Positions 9,260-15,527 of a stretch of DNA of 17,410 nt are shown in pieces. Below the pieces are notes generated by a model. That model did no database searches. It had not been told where the DNA came from and saw only the letters and a program-made list of their open reading frames with translations. The stretch spans positions 1 through 17,410 of the forward strand of contig CAYYVJ010000043.1 in NCBI GenBank assembly GCA_964475115.1. Direction: 5' to 3'. Each line of letters begins with the position of its first letter. The stretch's first letter is position 1. This stretch comes from CAYYVJ01 sp964475115 (GTDB lineage Bacteria; Bacillota; Clostridia; Lachnospirales; Lachnospiraceae). The translations under genes were made by a program, and so were the position numbers.

Positions 9260-10459
9260 TCACCTATTTTTCAGAGTTTCTTTGTGTTCATCAAGTATAT
9301 TAAATCCAATGGATAGACATAAAAAACATAAAGTTAATCCAAGTGTTTTAAAAACACTTATACTCCTAAGGGAGTTCGTTATTAAATATCCTACTTGTTT
9401 TATCCAAAATGTAGTAGGGAGATATTTGGCTAACGTAGTTATTTGTTCAGGTAAGAAAGTAGAAGGAATAAATCCTCCTGAAATAAAAATCATTGTAACA
9501 GAAAACAGAAATAATATCATTATTCCCGTAGAACCATGGTCGGTAATTTGAAAGACACATAGAATCATGGATATAATACTTAAAATAAGAAAGAAGATAA
9601 TCATCACTTTATATAATGTGAGAGTAAAGCCCATGATGATTAAGCCAATTAAAATAATTAAAAAATAAATAAGGGAAGTAGAAATTAATTTACATAAAAC
9701 GAGCCAAAAGTATGGAATCTTTCTTATCTTCAATGAAAGATTAAGAGAAGAAGAATCCTTTTTTAATATATGATAGCAAGAAATTCCAGAAAGTAATCCA
9801 ACTAAAACGAAACCAGAAGCTAGGTAATATTCAATAACAGATAGCTCTCCTGTAGCAGAGACTAAGGTAGTTGAAAAATAAATCGTTCGATTTATGGCAT
9901 GTGTTAGATAACTATAATTTAGTTCGTTTTCCATGGTTGAAATAGAATCGTCCATGTTATTTAATAAGAAAAGGTCGCTTACAGCATAGATACCAGATTG
10001 CGCAGAACTTAAGATAGTTGAGCCAGAATCCGCAAAAAGTTTAAAAATCATAGATTCAATCCCAGAATCTTTTAGAAGTAAAACATGCGCAGGAGTATTT
10101 GTGCCGTTAAGTATATTTTCTACAAAATGTTCTGGAATTAAAATTACAGCATAAACTTCCTTTTTTTCTAATTTATTTAAGGCAGATTCTCTGTCCATAA
10201 ATTGAAAATTACAAGTTTCCTTTATACTATCCATATTTAATAGAATAGAAAATGCTGTTTGGGTAATAATATTTTCTTCTGGAGCTACAAGAGCGATATT
10301 TATTTTGCTGATTGCCTTATCTTTATACAGAAATTCATTAGCTGAGAAAGCAATGACTAAAATAAAAAAAGAAAAAATAAAAGTAGCAGCAAATAATTTT
10401 GGTATAGATTTTAGGGCGAGCTTAATATGAAGATATAATAAGAGAAGATATTTCTTCAT
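9260..10459 (-). CDS. ABC-2 type transporter permease (proximal gene)
   Basis: This 399-residue permease has the same plan as its downstream neighbour. One N-terminal membrane segment (FAATFIFSFFILVIAFSA) is followed by a long extracytoplasmic domain with the family-typical VYAVILIPEHFVENIL stretch, and then by about five to six C-terminal membrane segments (for example FLIILIGLIIMGF, IIFFLILSIISMILCVF and IMILFLFSVTMIFISGG). The start ATG overlaps the ATPase stop as ATGA (10456-10459), with GGATG about 9 nt upstream, so translational coupling is likely. Together the two permeases would form a heterodimeric channel energised by the ATPase. Export of a drug, peptide or lipid-like compound is possible, but none can be chosen from the sequence. 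Confidence 0.88.
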   Translation of the reverse strand: MKKYLLLLYLHIKLALKSIPKLFAATFIFSFFILVIAFSANEFLYKDKAISKINIALVAPEENIITQTAFSILLNMDSIKETCNFQFMDRESALNKLEKKEVYAVILIPEHFVENILNGTNTPAHVLLLKDSGIESMIFKLFADSGSTILSSAQSGIYAVSDLFLLNNMDDSISTMENELNYSYLTHAINRTIYFSTTLVSATGELSVIEYYLASGFVLVGLLSGISCYHILKKDSSSLNLSLKIRKIPYFWLVLCKLISTSLIYFLIILIGLIIMGFTLTLYKVMIIFFLILSIISMILCVFQITDHGSTGIMILFLFSVTMIFISGGFIPSTFLPEQITTLAKYLPTTFWIKQVGYLITNSLRSISVFKTLGLTLCFLCLSIGFNILDEHKETLKNR

Positions 10460-11106
10460 AAGGTTTTCATCCTTTCAATTAATTTTCTTTTATCAAAAGG
10501 TAGGGGAATCTCTGATAAAACCCCGGATTCAAGTAAATAAATTCGATCACATAAGGATAGTTCAGTTTCCTCATGGCTAGCTATTAATACAATATTCCCA
10601 GCAGATAAATATTCTTTTAGGTAATTTTGGATGTATGCTTTGGATAGCATATCTAAAGATGCACCTGGTTCGTCTAATATTAAAATAGAAGGATCATTTG
10701 CTAAGGCACAGGCAATACTTAATCGCTTTTTCATACCACCTGACAATTTTTCAACAGGAAAAGTTGCATATTTAGTTAGACCAAATAAAGCAGGAATTCC
10801 AGAAATCAAGTCTTCTTTCAAATTTTTTTTACTATCACAATAGTAAAAACGTAAATTATCCTTTACAGTTAAACCAGAAAGTAAAGGATTATCTTGTGGA
10901 ATATAACCTATGGTAGAGTTATTACCCTCTATAGTTATTTCCCCTTTATTTGATTTTATGGTAGCAGCTAAGATTCCGAGGAGAGTGGATTTCCCACAAC
11001 CATTGGCTCCCACAAATCCAATACATTGCCCCATAGATGCTTCAAAGTTGATATCTTTTAAAACCTCATGTTTCCCGTATTTTTTTTGTATGTTTCTCAC
11101 TTTCAT
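10456..11106 (-). CDS. ABC-2 type transporter ATP-binding protein
   Basis: This 216-residue single ABC ATPase domain is the first gene of the exporter operon. Walker A is GANGCGKST (33-41). The Q-loop is IPQDNPL, the signature LSGGMKKRLSIACAL, Walker B ILILDEPGASLDM and the H-loop ASHEE. The short C-terminus without an extra domain is usual for DrrA/CcmA-like exporters. Translation starts at ATG 11106 with only a weak AGTGAG ribosome site. The stop overlaps the next gene's ATG by ATGA. An extended -10 box lies 26-34 nt upstream of the start codon. Upstream of this gene the sequence passes within about 55 bp into a truncated subtilase, so the operon sits against a rearrangement junction. Confidence 0.93.
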   Translation of the reverse strand: MKVRNIQKKYGKHEVLKDINFEASMGQCIGFVGANGCGKSTLLGILAATIKSNKGEITIEGNNSTIGYIPQDNPLLSGLTVKDNLRFYYCDSKKNLKEDLISGIPALFGLTKYATFPVEKLSGGMKKRLSIACALANDPSILILDEPGASLDMLSKAYIQNYLKEYLSAGNIVLIASHEETELSLCDRIYLLESGVLSEIPLPFDKRKLIERMKTL

Positions 11107-11131
11107 ATTTTTCTCACTTTCCGTCCCCTAC

Positions 11132-11140
11132 ATTTTACCA
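11132..11140 (-). promoter_or_regulatory. Predicted promoter of the ABC-2 exporter operon (extended -10 only)
   Basis: On the minus strand TGGTAAAAT gives a TGN extension plus the hexamer TAAAAT (5/6). No convincing -35 is seen at 17 bp. It is the best candidate in the gap between the ATPase start and the subtilase fragment. Confidence 0.4.
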
Positions 11141-11161
11141 TAATCTTATAATTTTGGATAC

Positions 11162-11572
11162 CCTACACATGTAGCTGGCATAATAGCAGGAGATGGAGGA
11201 ATATCAAAAGGATATTATACAGGAGTAGCCCCTAAAGCATCCATTATTGCTTTGAAAGTTTTAGATCATAATGGAAATGGAACGGTTACTGATGTAATGG
11301 CAGGAATAAGATGGATTCTTGAAAATAAAGATAGATATAATATTCGTGTTGTAAATATATCGGTTGGAACCGTAGTAAAATCGGATACAGATGAAGGCTC
11401 ATTATTAGTGAAAAGCGTAAATGCAGTATGGGATGCAGGAATCGTTGTATGTGTAGCGGCTGGTAATAATGGACCAAAGCCAAAATCGATTACAACACCA
11501 GGAATAAGTAGAAAAGTAATAACCGTAGGTTCTTCTGATGAGGCTGTTACATTAATGCAATTTATATGGTGA
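11162..11572 (+). pseudogene. Subtilisin-like (S8, AprX-type) protease remnant, middle part
   Basis: Reading from 11162 gives P-THVAGIIAGDGG, then GVAPKASIIALKVLDHNGNGT, VNISVGT, GIVVCVAAGNNGP and RKVITVGSSDE. These are the successive landmarks of the S8 catalytic core from the active-site His (codon 11168-11170, the THVAG motif) through the oxyanion-hole Asn (AAGN). The region before the His, which carries the catalytic Asp and the usual HG of HGTH, is absent; homology seems to begin at about 11165. The frame ends at TGA 11570-11572 after the unfamiliar tail LMQFIW. No start codon with a ribosome site exists; the first TTG (11252) is internal to the fold. There are no internal stops or frameshifts, so the break looks recent. 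The matching C-terminal portion of such a protease lies at 14227-14613. It is unlikely to be functional as it stands. Confidence 0.85.
11546..11560 (+). repeat. Imperfect 15-bp direct repeat, copy 1 (junction of middle subtilase piece)
   Basis: GTTACATTAATGCAA pairs with the copy at 14234-14248 (13/15). The two copies are in different codon phase relative to the protease frames, so simple recombination between them would not restore an open gene. Confidence 0.4.
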
Positions 11573-11586
11573 AAATTTTAAGTTTG

Positions 11587-11595
11587 TGTTATAAT
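11587..11595 (+). promoter_or_regulatory. Predicted rubrerythrin promoter (extended -10)
   Basis: TGTTATAAT is a perfect TATAAT (11590-11595) with a TGN extension. The -35 region is weak (TGGTGA at 11567-11572, 3/6). It would give an 80-nt leader. It begins 15 nt after the end of the subtilase fragment. No PerR-like palindrome was found. Confidence 0.6.
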
Positions 11596-11679
11596 GTTCA
11601 CGATAAGCAGATTAGTTAGATAATTACTGGTCTGTGAAAGTAACTTTTAAACAATATAAAAATCAGGAGGTAATTTAAA

Positions 11680-12234
11680 ATGGCTGTAAAAAATGCAATG
11701 ACTGATGAATTTCTTCATTCCGCTTATGGTGGAGAGAGTATGGCACACATGAGATATCTTACTTGGGGTAAAATGGCTGAAAAAGAAGGATTTCCAAACA
11801 TAGCAAAACTATTTGAAGCTATCTCTTTTGCTGAAAGAGTACATGCTGAAAATCACTTTAAAGAGATTGCTGGTGATATAAAAGATGTTACTGTAACGGC
11901 TGGTGCTGTATTTGGACCTGGTAAAACCGTTGATAATCTACAAGGAGCTATTAATGGAGAACTTCATGAAGTTGAACAAATGTATCCGGTTTATTTAAAT
12001 GCCGCACATTATCAAGAAGAAAAGGGTGCAGAAAGATCCTTCCACTTTGCGCTAGAGGCAGAAAAAATTCATGTAGATTTATTCCAAAAAGCACAAGATG
12101 CAGCAAGAGTTGGAAAAGATATCGAACTAAAATCAGTTCATATATGCCCTGTATGTGGACATACTATATTGGACGAAGCACCTGATTTTTGCCCGGTTTG
12201 TGGTGCTAAAAAAGCTGCTTATGTAAACTTCTAA
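11680..12234 (+). CDS. rbr: Rubrerythrin
   Basis: Rubrerythrin is a cytoplasmic non-haem iron peroxidase that reduces hydrogen peroxide to water in anaerobes, using electrons from rubredoxin or NADH-dependent partners. The 184-residue protein has the ferritin-like four-helix diiron domain, with E19, E52 and H55 in ERVH, E94/E97 in ELHEVE and E128/H131 in EKIH. A C-terminal rubredoxin-like Fe(Cys)4 knuckle follows, C156/C159 and C171/C174 in two CPVCG motifs. The start ATG has a strong AGGAGG (11665-11670) 9 nt upstream. The gene has its own promoter and terminator, so it is a self-contained unit. It lies between the two subtilase fragments. Confidence 0.97.
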   Translation: MAVKNAMTDEFLHSAYGGESMAHMRYLTWGKMAEKEGFPNIAKLFEAISFAERVHAENHFKEIAGDIKDVTVTAGAVFGPGKTVDNLQGAINGELHEVEQMYPVYLNAAHYQEEKGAERSFHFALEAEKIHVDLFQKAQDAARVGKDIELKSVHICPVCGHTILDEAPDFCPVCGAKKAAYVNF

Positions 12235-12261
12235 AACATATATGTAAATAAAAATAAACAG

Positions 12262-12298
12262 TCCCTAGGATATTTTATACTATCCTGGGGATTTTTTT
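12262..12298 (+). terminator. Rho-independent terminator of rubrerythrin
   Basis: TCCCTAGGATA (12262-12272) pairs with TATCCTGGGGA (12281-12291), 11 bp with one G-T wobble, around an 8-nt loop. Seven T residues follow. Confidence 0.9.
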
Positions 12299-12299
12299 G

Positions 12300-12328
12300 T
12301 AAACAATATTCAACCTTTGGAATATTAT
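12300..12328 (+). promoter_or_regulatory. Possible promoter of the DUF4474-phosphoesterase pair
   Basis: TAAACA (12300-12305, 4/6) and TATTAT (12323-12328, 5/6) are separated by 17 bp, directly after the rubrerythrin terminator. A promoter is expected here because the terminator should isolate the next gene. The match is modest and an alternative -10, TATAGT (12326-12331), overlaps it. Confidence 0.35.
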
Positions 12329-12358
12329 AGTATTGAACCAAAAGAAAGGTGGGATATT

Positions 12359-13303
12359 ATGTCAATTTTTATATGGGTTTTAATAGTTGTATTTCTATTT
12401 ATTTTTGCTCTATTTTGTATAAAAAAAGTAAAACGCAACTCCAAACTGTTAAAGCGGAGACGCTCTATTATAGAACGATCACTATTTGAAAAGTTTAGTT
12501 CCTTAAATGAAAAAATAGAACCTTTAGGTTTTGCCTATGAGCCAAAACAAGACATTTTTTATTCTGTAATGAATGGATGGCAAAGACAGTTTGGCTACTG
12601 CAGGCTTTATGACGAAGCAGCCACACCACTTAACATGATCATTGATAGCGAACCTATTTATTTTGAATATCAAGGAAAAGACTGGTTAATTGAGTTTTGG
12701 AAAGGCCAGTACGGAATGACTACGGGAGCTGAAGTAGGAGTCTATGTTTCGGAAGGGCCTGAATTGAATATTCCTCGAGTTTTTAATGGAACCTTTTATA
12801 AAACCGTAAGTGATGAAGAAAACTTACTGATTTCTATTTCTTTATGGAAAAAGGAAAAACATCTTTTTTCACGTAGAGAAATACATTGGTGGTTAACTGG
12901 ATTTATATTAGGAGAATTTTCAAAGCCTTCAGATTTGACGATGGAAATAGAAATTAATTTTAGATCTATGGGTATGTGTCTTGCATTTTTAGAAGGACTT
13001 AAAAACACTGGATATACTAAAAATGAAATTCGAGTACAAAACAATAGTGTAAGAATATTATTTACAAAGCCACATAGTAATCAACCTGTATCTAGGACTA
13101 GATTATTAACGTTCTTTAAACAAAAAAGCAACAAAAAATATTGTAGAATTTATAATAAACTCACGATGGAAATGGAAAATACTATGGATAAAATCGAATT
13201 AATCTTTGCGTCTTCACCTAAGATTTATAAACGTATCATGAGAATGGGTAAATCAAAAGAATTGTATAAAGGATATGAAGCTATAAAGAAAAACTTGAAA
13301 TAA
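12359..13303 (+). CDS. Membrane-anchored DUF4474-like protein
   Basis: This protein has no known reaction. ATG 12359 is preferred (314 residues, MSIFIWVLIVVFLF) because AAGGTGGG at 12346-12353 lies 5 nt upstream; an ATG at 12317 would add 14 hydrophilic residues without a ribosome site. Residues 2-22 form one membrane segment, followed by a strongly basic stretch (KKVKRNSKLLKRRRS), so the bulk is probably cytoplasmic. The rest resembles the DUF4474 family from memory: YCRLYDEAATPLNMIIDSEPIYFEYQGKDW-like and EFWKGQYGMTTGAEVGVY segments, then a HWWLTGF segment. No catalytic motif is recognisable. The phosphoesterase gene begins 40 nt downstream, so the two are probably cotranscribed. The family name is moderately sure; the function is unknown. 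Confidence 0.75.
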   Translation: MSIFIWVLIVVFLFIFALFCIKKVKRNSKLLKRRRSIIERSLFEKFSSLNEKIEPLGFAYEPKQDIFYSVMNGWQRQFGYCRLYDEAATPLNMIIDSEPIYFEYQGKDWLIEFWKGQYGMTTGAEVGVYVSEGPELNIPRVFNGTFYKTVSDEENLLISISLWKKEKHLFSRREIHWWLTGFILGEFSKPSDLTMEIEINFRSMGMCLAFLEGLKNTGYTKNEIRVQNNSVRILFTKPHSNQPVSRTRLLTFFKQKSNKKYCRIYNKLTMEMENTMDKIELIFASSPKIYKRIMRMGKSKELYKGYEAIKKNLK

Positions 13304-13343
13304 GCGTCAAAATCAAAATGGAATCTAGAAAGGGGGGTGGTGT

Positions 13344-14243
13344 ATGTCTGTTAGTAAAAAACTAAGCAAAGCATATGAACGTGCAAAAGTGGTACCCTTT
13401 AATAGTAATTCAAAAATCGTTTTAATGAGCGACTGTCATAGAGGGGATGGTTCTTGGAACGATGGATTTGCTCATAATCAAACCATATTTTATGCAGCTC
13501 TAGGCTATTATTATGACAGAGATTATGGTTATATTGAGCTTGGAGATGGAGATGAATTATGGGAAAATAAAGAGATGGAAACCATTATTGATATGCATAA
13601 TGATGTGTTTTGGAAAATGTCAAAATTCTATGAAGAATGTAGATTTTACACCATATATGGAAACCATGATATGGAGAAAAGGGATAAACTATTTGTAAAA
13701 GAAAAACTTTATTCTTACTATGATGAGGGAAAAAAGAAATGTGTTTGTCTATTTCCAAATATAACGGTATATGAAAGCATTATATTAAAAGATGAAGATA
13801 ATGGGGAAGAAATATTTCTAATCCATGGGCATCAAGGAGATTTTTTAAATGATACCATATGGAAAGTAACTAGGTTTCTAGTACGCTATCTTTGGAGGCC
13901 TTTAGAAGCACTAGGCATTCGTGATCCTACCAGTACCGCAAAAAATTACAAAAAGAGAGGAAAAGTGGAAGAAAGAGTAATTGAATGGGCTGAAAAAAAT
14001 AGAAAAATGATAATCATAGGACATACACATAGGGCTTCCTTTCCTAATGTAGGAGAAGTACTTTATTTTAATACAGGAAGCTGTGTACATCCTATATGTA
14101 TTACCGCTATTGAGATAAATAGAGGGGCTATTTCATTAGTAAAATGGTGCACATCGGTAAATCAATTTCAGGAACTTGGAATAGCAAGAGAAGTTTTGGC
14201 AGGGCCTGAATCGATAAAGACTTTTTATGAAAGGTTACCTTAA
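13344..14243 (+). CDS. Calcineurin-like metallophosphoesterase
   Basis: This 299-residue protein is a predicted dinuclear-metal phosphoesterase. The five signature blocks of the fold are present in order: D30-x-H32 (SDCHRGDG), G67-D68 (ELGDGDEL), G106-N-H-D109, H161-x-H163 (HGHQGD) and G226-HTH229. The layout is closest to the LpxH/YbbF-like branch, but this does not fix the substrate in a Gram-positive cell. Nucleotide, phospholipid or phosphoprotein targets are all possible. There is no signal peptide, so it is cytoplasmic. GGGGGG (13332-13337) provides the ribosome site 6 nt before ATG. The stop TAA (14241-14243) lies inside the junction with the C-terminal subtilase fragment. The last residues (VLAGPESIKTFYERLP) look like a normal end, though a few may come from the junction. 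Confidence 0.92.
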   Translation: MSVSKKLSKAYERAKVVPFNSNSKIVLMSDCHRGDGSWNDGFAHNQTIFYAALGYYYDRDYGYIELGDGDELWENKEMETIIDMHNDVFWKMSKFYEECRFYTIYGNHDMEKRDKLFVKEKLYSYYDEGKKKCVCLFPNITVYESIILKDEDNGEEIFLIHGHQGDFLNDTIWKVTRFLVRYLWRPLEALGIRDPTSTAKNYKKRGKVEERVIEWAEKNRKMIIIGHTHRASFPNVGEVLYFNTGSCVHPICITAIEINRGAISLVKWCTSVNQFQELGIAREVLAGPESIKTFYERLP

Positions 14244-14613
14244 TGTAACAGCCGCAGATGATAATATCTCGGTTGAGCTTTCTGGAAATTATACTGCTGA
14301 CTATTCTAGTAGGGGACCAACTCCGTCTTGTGTGAAAAAACCAGATATTGTAGCACCAGGTTCCAATATTTATTCTTGCAGGGCAATCAATAAATATAAT
14401 CATAGAAATAGCAAAATTTATTATACAAAGAAAAGTGGTACTTCTATGTCTACCCCTATTGTTACCGGGGCGGTGGCACTTTTATTATCTAAATATCCCA
14501 ATATGACCACTAGAGATGTGAAACTAAAGATTTTTAACTCTTCTGATGATATTGGATTAGATAAAAACCAACAAGGTTGGGGAATATTAAACGTTGAAAA
14601 ACTATTGAGATAA
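14227..14613 (+). pseudogene. Subtilisin-like (S8, AprX-type) protease remnant, C-terminal part
   Basis: The frame contains DYSSRGPTPSCVKKPDIVAPG, the standard stretch after the oxyanion Asn. It then has the catalytic serine block SGTSMSTPIVTGAVALLL and a normal family C-terminus (WGILNVEKLLR), followed by a hairpin. About 128 codons are open and undamaged. Recognisable homology starts near 14242 (VTAADDNISVELSGN), just after the phosphoesterase stop. The ATG at 14227 lies inside the phosphoesterase gene and has no ribosome site, so independent translation is doubtful. The His/Asn portion of an S8 protease sits 2.65 kb upstream (11162-11572). The two pieces appear to overlap by a few homologous but different residues, so they may derive from two paralogues rather than one gene. 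Confidence 0.87.
14234..14248 (+). repeat. Imperfect 15-bp direct repeat, copy 2 (junction of C-terminal subtilase piece)
   Basis: GTTACCTTAATGTAA here matches GTTACATTAATGCAA at 11546-11560 in 13 of 15 positions. The copies lie at the inner ends of the two subtilase pieces. Similarity does not extend to either side, so it could be chance in A+T-rich DNA. Confidence 0.4.
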
Positions 14614-14618
14614 ATGTT

Positions 14619-14669
14619 AGCGCCTTCGGCGGTTATTTTTAATATCTGCTCTATACCCCGAAGTGCGCT
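14619..14669. terminator. Long hairpin between convergent genes, probable terminator
   Basis: AGCGC-CTTCGG-C-GGT (14619-14633) pairs with ACC-CCGAAG-T-GCGCT (14655-14669): 14 bp with two single-base bulges and a 21-nt loop. Within the left arm a smaller hairpin, CGCC-TTC-GGCG (14621-14631), is followed by TTATTTTT, which looks like a terminator for the + strand. The right arm ends at the stop codon of the minus-strand regulator, so the structure could also end that transcript, though no clear T-run follows in that direction. Confidence 0.6.
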
Positions 14670-15365
14670 TTATTGTTCATAAAGACATTCTTTTAATTTG
14701 TTAAGAGAAATGATTTTAAAAGAGTTTTGATAGTAGTCAATGATTGTCTCATCTTTCATCCGTCCAAGTTCCCGACACATAGAAGTACGAGATACATTTA
14801 AATATTCTGCAAGTTCATTTCTATTAGGTATAATTTGAAAAGTGGTGCTATTATTATATTTTGATTCTAGTAAAAGATAAGCAGCTAGTTTTTCTCTCAT
14901 ACCCTTCATCATAAGTAGTTCTAATTTTGTATTCAGATTATAGTTTTTTTCAGCTAAGATCATCATCATATTGTTTATGATTTGAGTATGATAGGAGCAG
15001 AGACGTCCACATGGCTTAGTGATTCGCTCATAAGGAATAAAAAGAATGGTGGACTCCCTTTTTACACGAATGGATACAGGTGAAGTTCGATTATTCGTAC
15101 ATACGATGCCTTCTGCAAAGATGTGGGAAGGACCTAAAAAAGCAATTAAATGATTGTTTCCAGCAGGGTTCTCTTTTAAGAGATCGAGTGCTCCATCTAG
15201 TACGATTCCAACATGTTGGATGGTATCTCCTGAAAGAAAAACAAATTCATCACTTTTGTATACCTTTGTATGACAGTTTAAACAGGATAAAAGAGGACCC
15301 ACTTCTTCGTCTTTAAAGTCTTTAAATAAAGCGCATTTCTTTAAAACTTCATGATATTGTTGCAT
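14670..15365 (-). CDS. Crp/Fnr-family regulator, HcpR-like
   Basis: This 231-residue transcription factor has an N-terminal cyclic-nucleotide-binding-like beta-barrel (about residues 10-115), a dimerisation helix (about 125-150) and a C-terminal winged helix-turn-helix. The recognition helix is VSRTSMCRELGRM (191-203). It contains eight cysteines (C11, C28, C31, C89, C119, C123, C197, C227), including C28-x2-C31 and C119-x3-C123-x2-H126, which might bind a haem or iron-sulfur sensor; this is an inference. It is divergent from hcp and a perfect palindrome lies between them. This is the arrangement known for HcpR, which activates hcp in response to nitric oxide or nitrite stress. GAGG lies 8 nt before ATG 15365. 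The Crp/Fnr call is certain; HcpR rests on context. Confidence 0.9.
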   Translation of the reverse strand: MQQYHEVLKKCALFKDFKDEEVGPLLSCLNCHTKVYKSDEFVFLSGDTIQHVGIVLDGALDLLKENPAGNNHLIAFLGPSHIFAEGIVCTNNRTSPVSIRVKRESTILFIPYERITKPCGRLCSYHTQIINNMMMILAEKNYNLNTKLELLMMKGMREKLAAYLLLESKYNNSTTFQIIPNRNELAEYLNVSRTSMCRELGRMKDETIIDYYQNSFKIISLNKLKECLYEQ

Positions 15366-15428
15366 TCAATTTTCCTCATAATTATTGAATAGTTAGTAGT
15401 AAAGTAAAGAGTTTTTAATAAATTTACA

Positions 15429-15448
15429 ATTGTAGCCACAGCTACAAT
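15429..15448. promoter_or_regulatory. Predicted HcpR/Crp-Fnr operator (perfect 8-4-8 palindrome)
   Basis: ATTGTAGC and GCTACAAT form a perfect inverted repeat around CACA. The centre (15438.5) is about 41.5 bp upstream of the start site predicted from the hcp -10 box. This is the classical position for class II activation by Crp/Fnr proteins. It also lies about 64 bp from the regulator's own start codon, so autoregulation is possible. Confidence 0.8.
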
Positions 15449-15473
15449 GACTCAAAAATTATTATAGTATAAT
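15445..15473 (+). promoter_or_regulatory. hcp promoter
   Basis: The -10 is a perfect TATAAT (15468-15473). The -35 position at 17 bp spacing (15445-15450, CAATGA) is a poor match and overlaps the right arm of the palindrome. A strong -10 with no -35 and an operator at -41.5 is what an activator-dependent promoter looks like. Confidence 0.7.
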
Positions 15474-15527
15474 CAACAAGTGAAATCAAGGGAAAAAAAT
15501 AAATACGATTTGAAAAGGAGAAGTTGA

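Noticed and set aside
9282..9551. Plus-strand open frame inside the proximal permease (89 residues)
   Set aside because: It is antisense to a well-supported membrane protein gene, with no ribosome site and no recognisable domain. The same applies to the open frames antisense to carB, parE, parC, hcp and the regulator.
11573..11679. PerR-type operator before rubrerythrin
   Set aside because: Only a TTATAAT half match is present, and it is the -10 box itself. No symmetric second half follows.
12317..12358. Upstream ATG 12317 for the DUF4474-like gene
   Set aside because: It has no ribosome site, adds a hydrophilic stretch before the membrane segment, and lies within the predicted promoter region. 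ATG 12359 has AAGGTGGG in front.
11162..14613. A skin-like intervening element that is excised to rebuild the protease gene
   Set aside because: No site-specific recombinase lies inside. The flanking repeat is imperfect and out of phase with the protease frames, and the protease N-terminus is missing anyway.
14227..14613. A functional small protease encoded by the C-terminal piece alone
   Set aside because: It lacks the catalytic Asp and His, and its ATG lies inside the phosphoesterase gene without a ribosome site.
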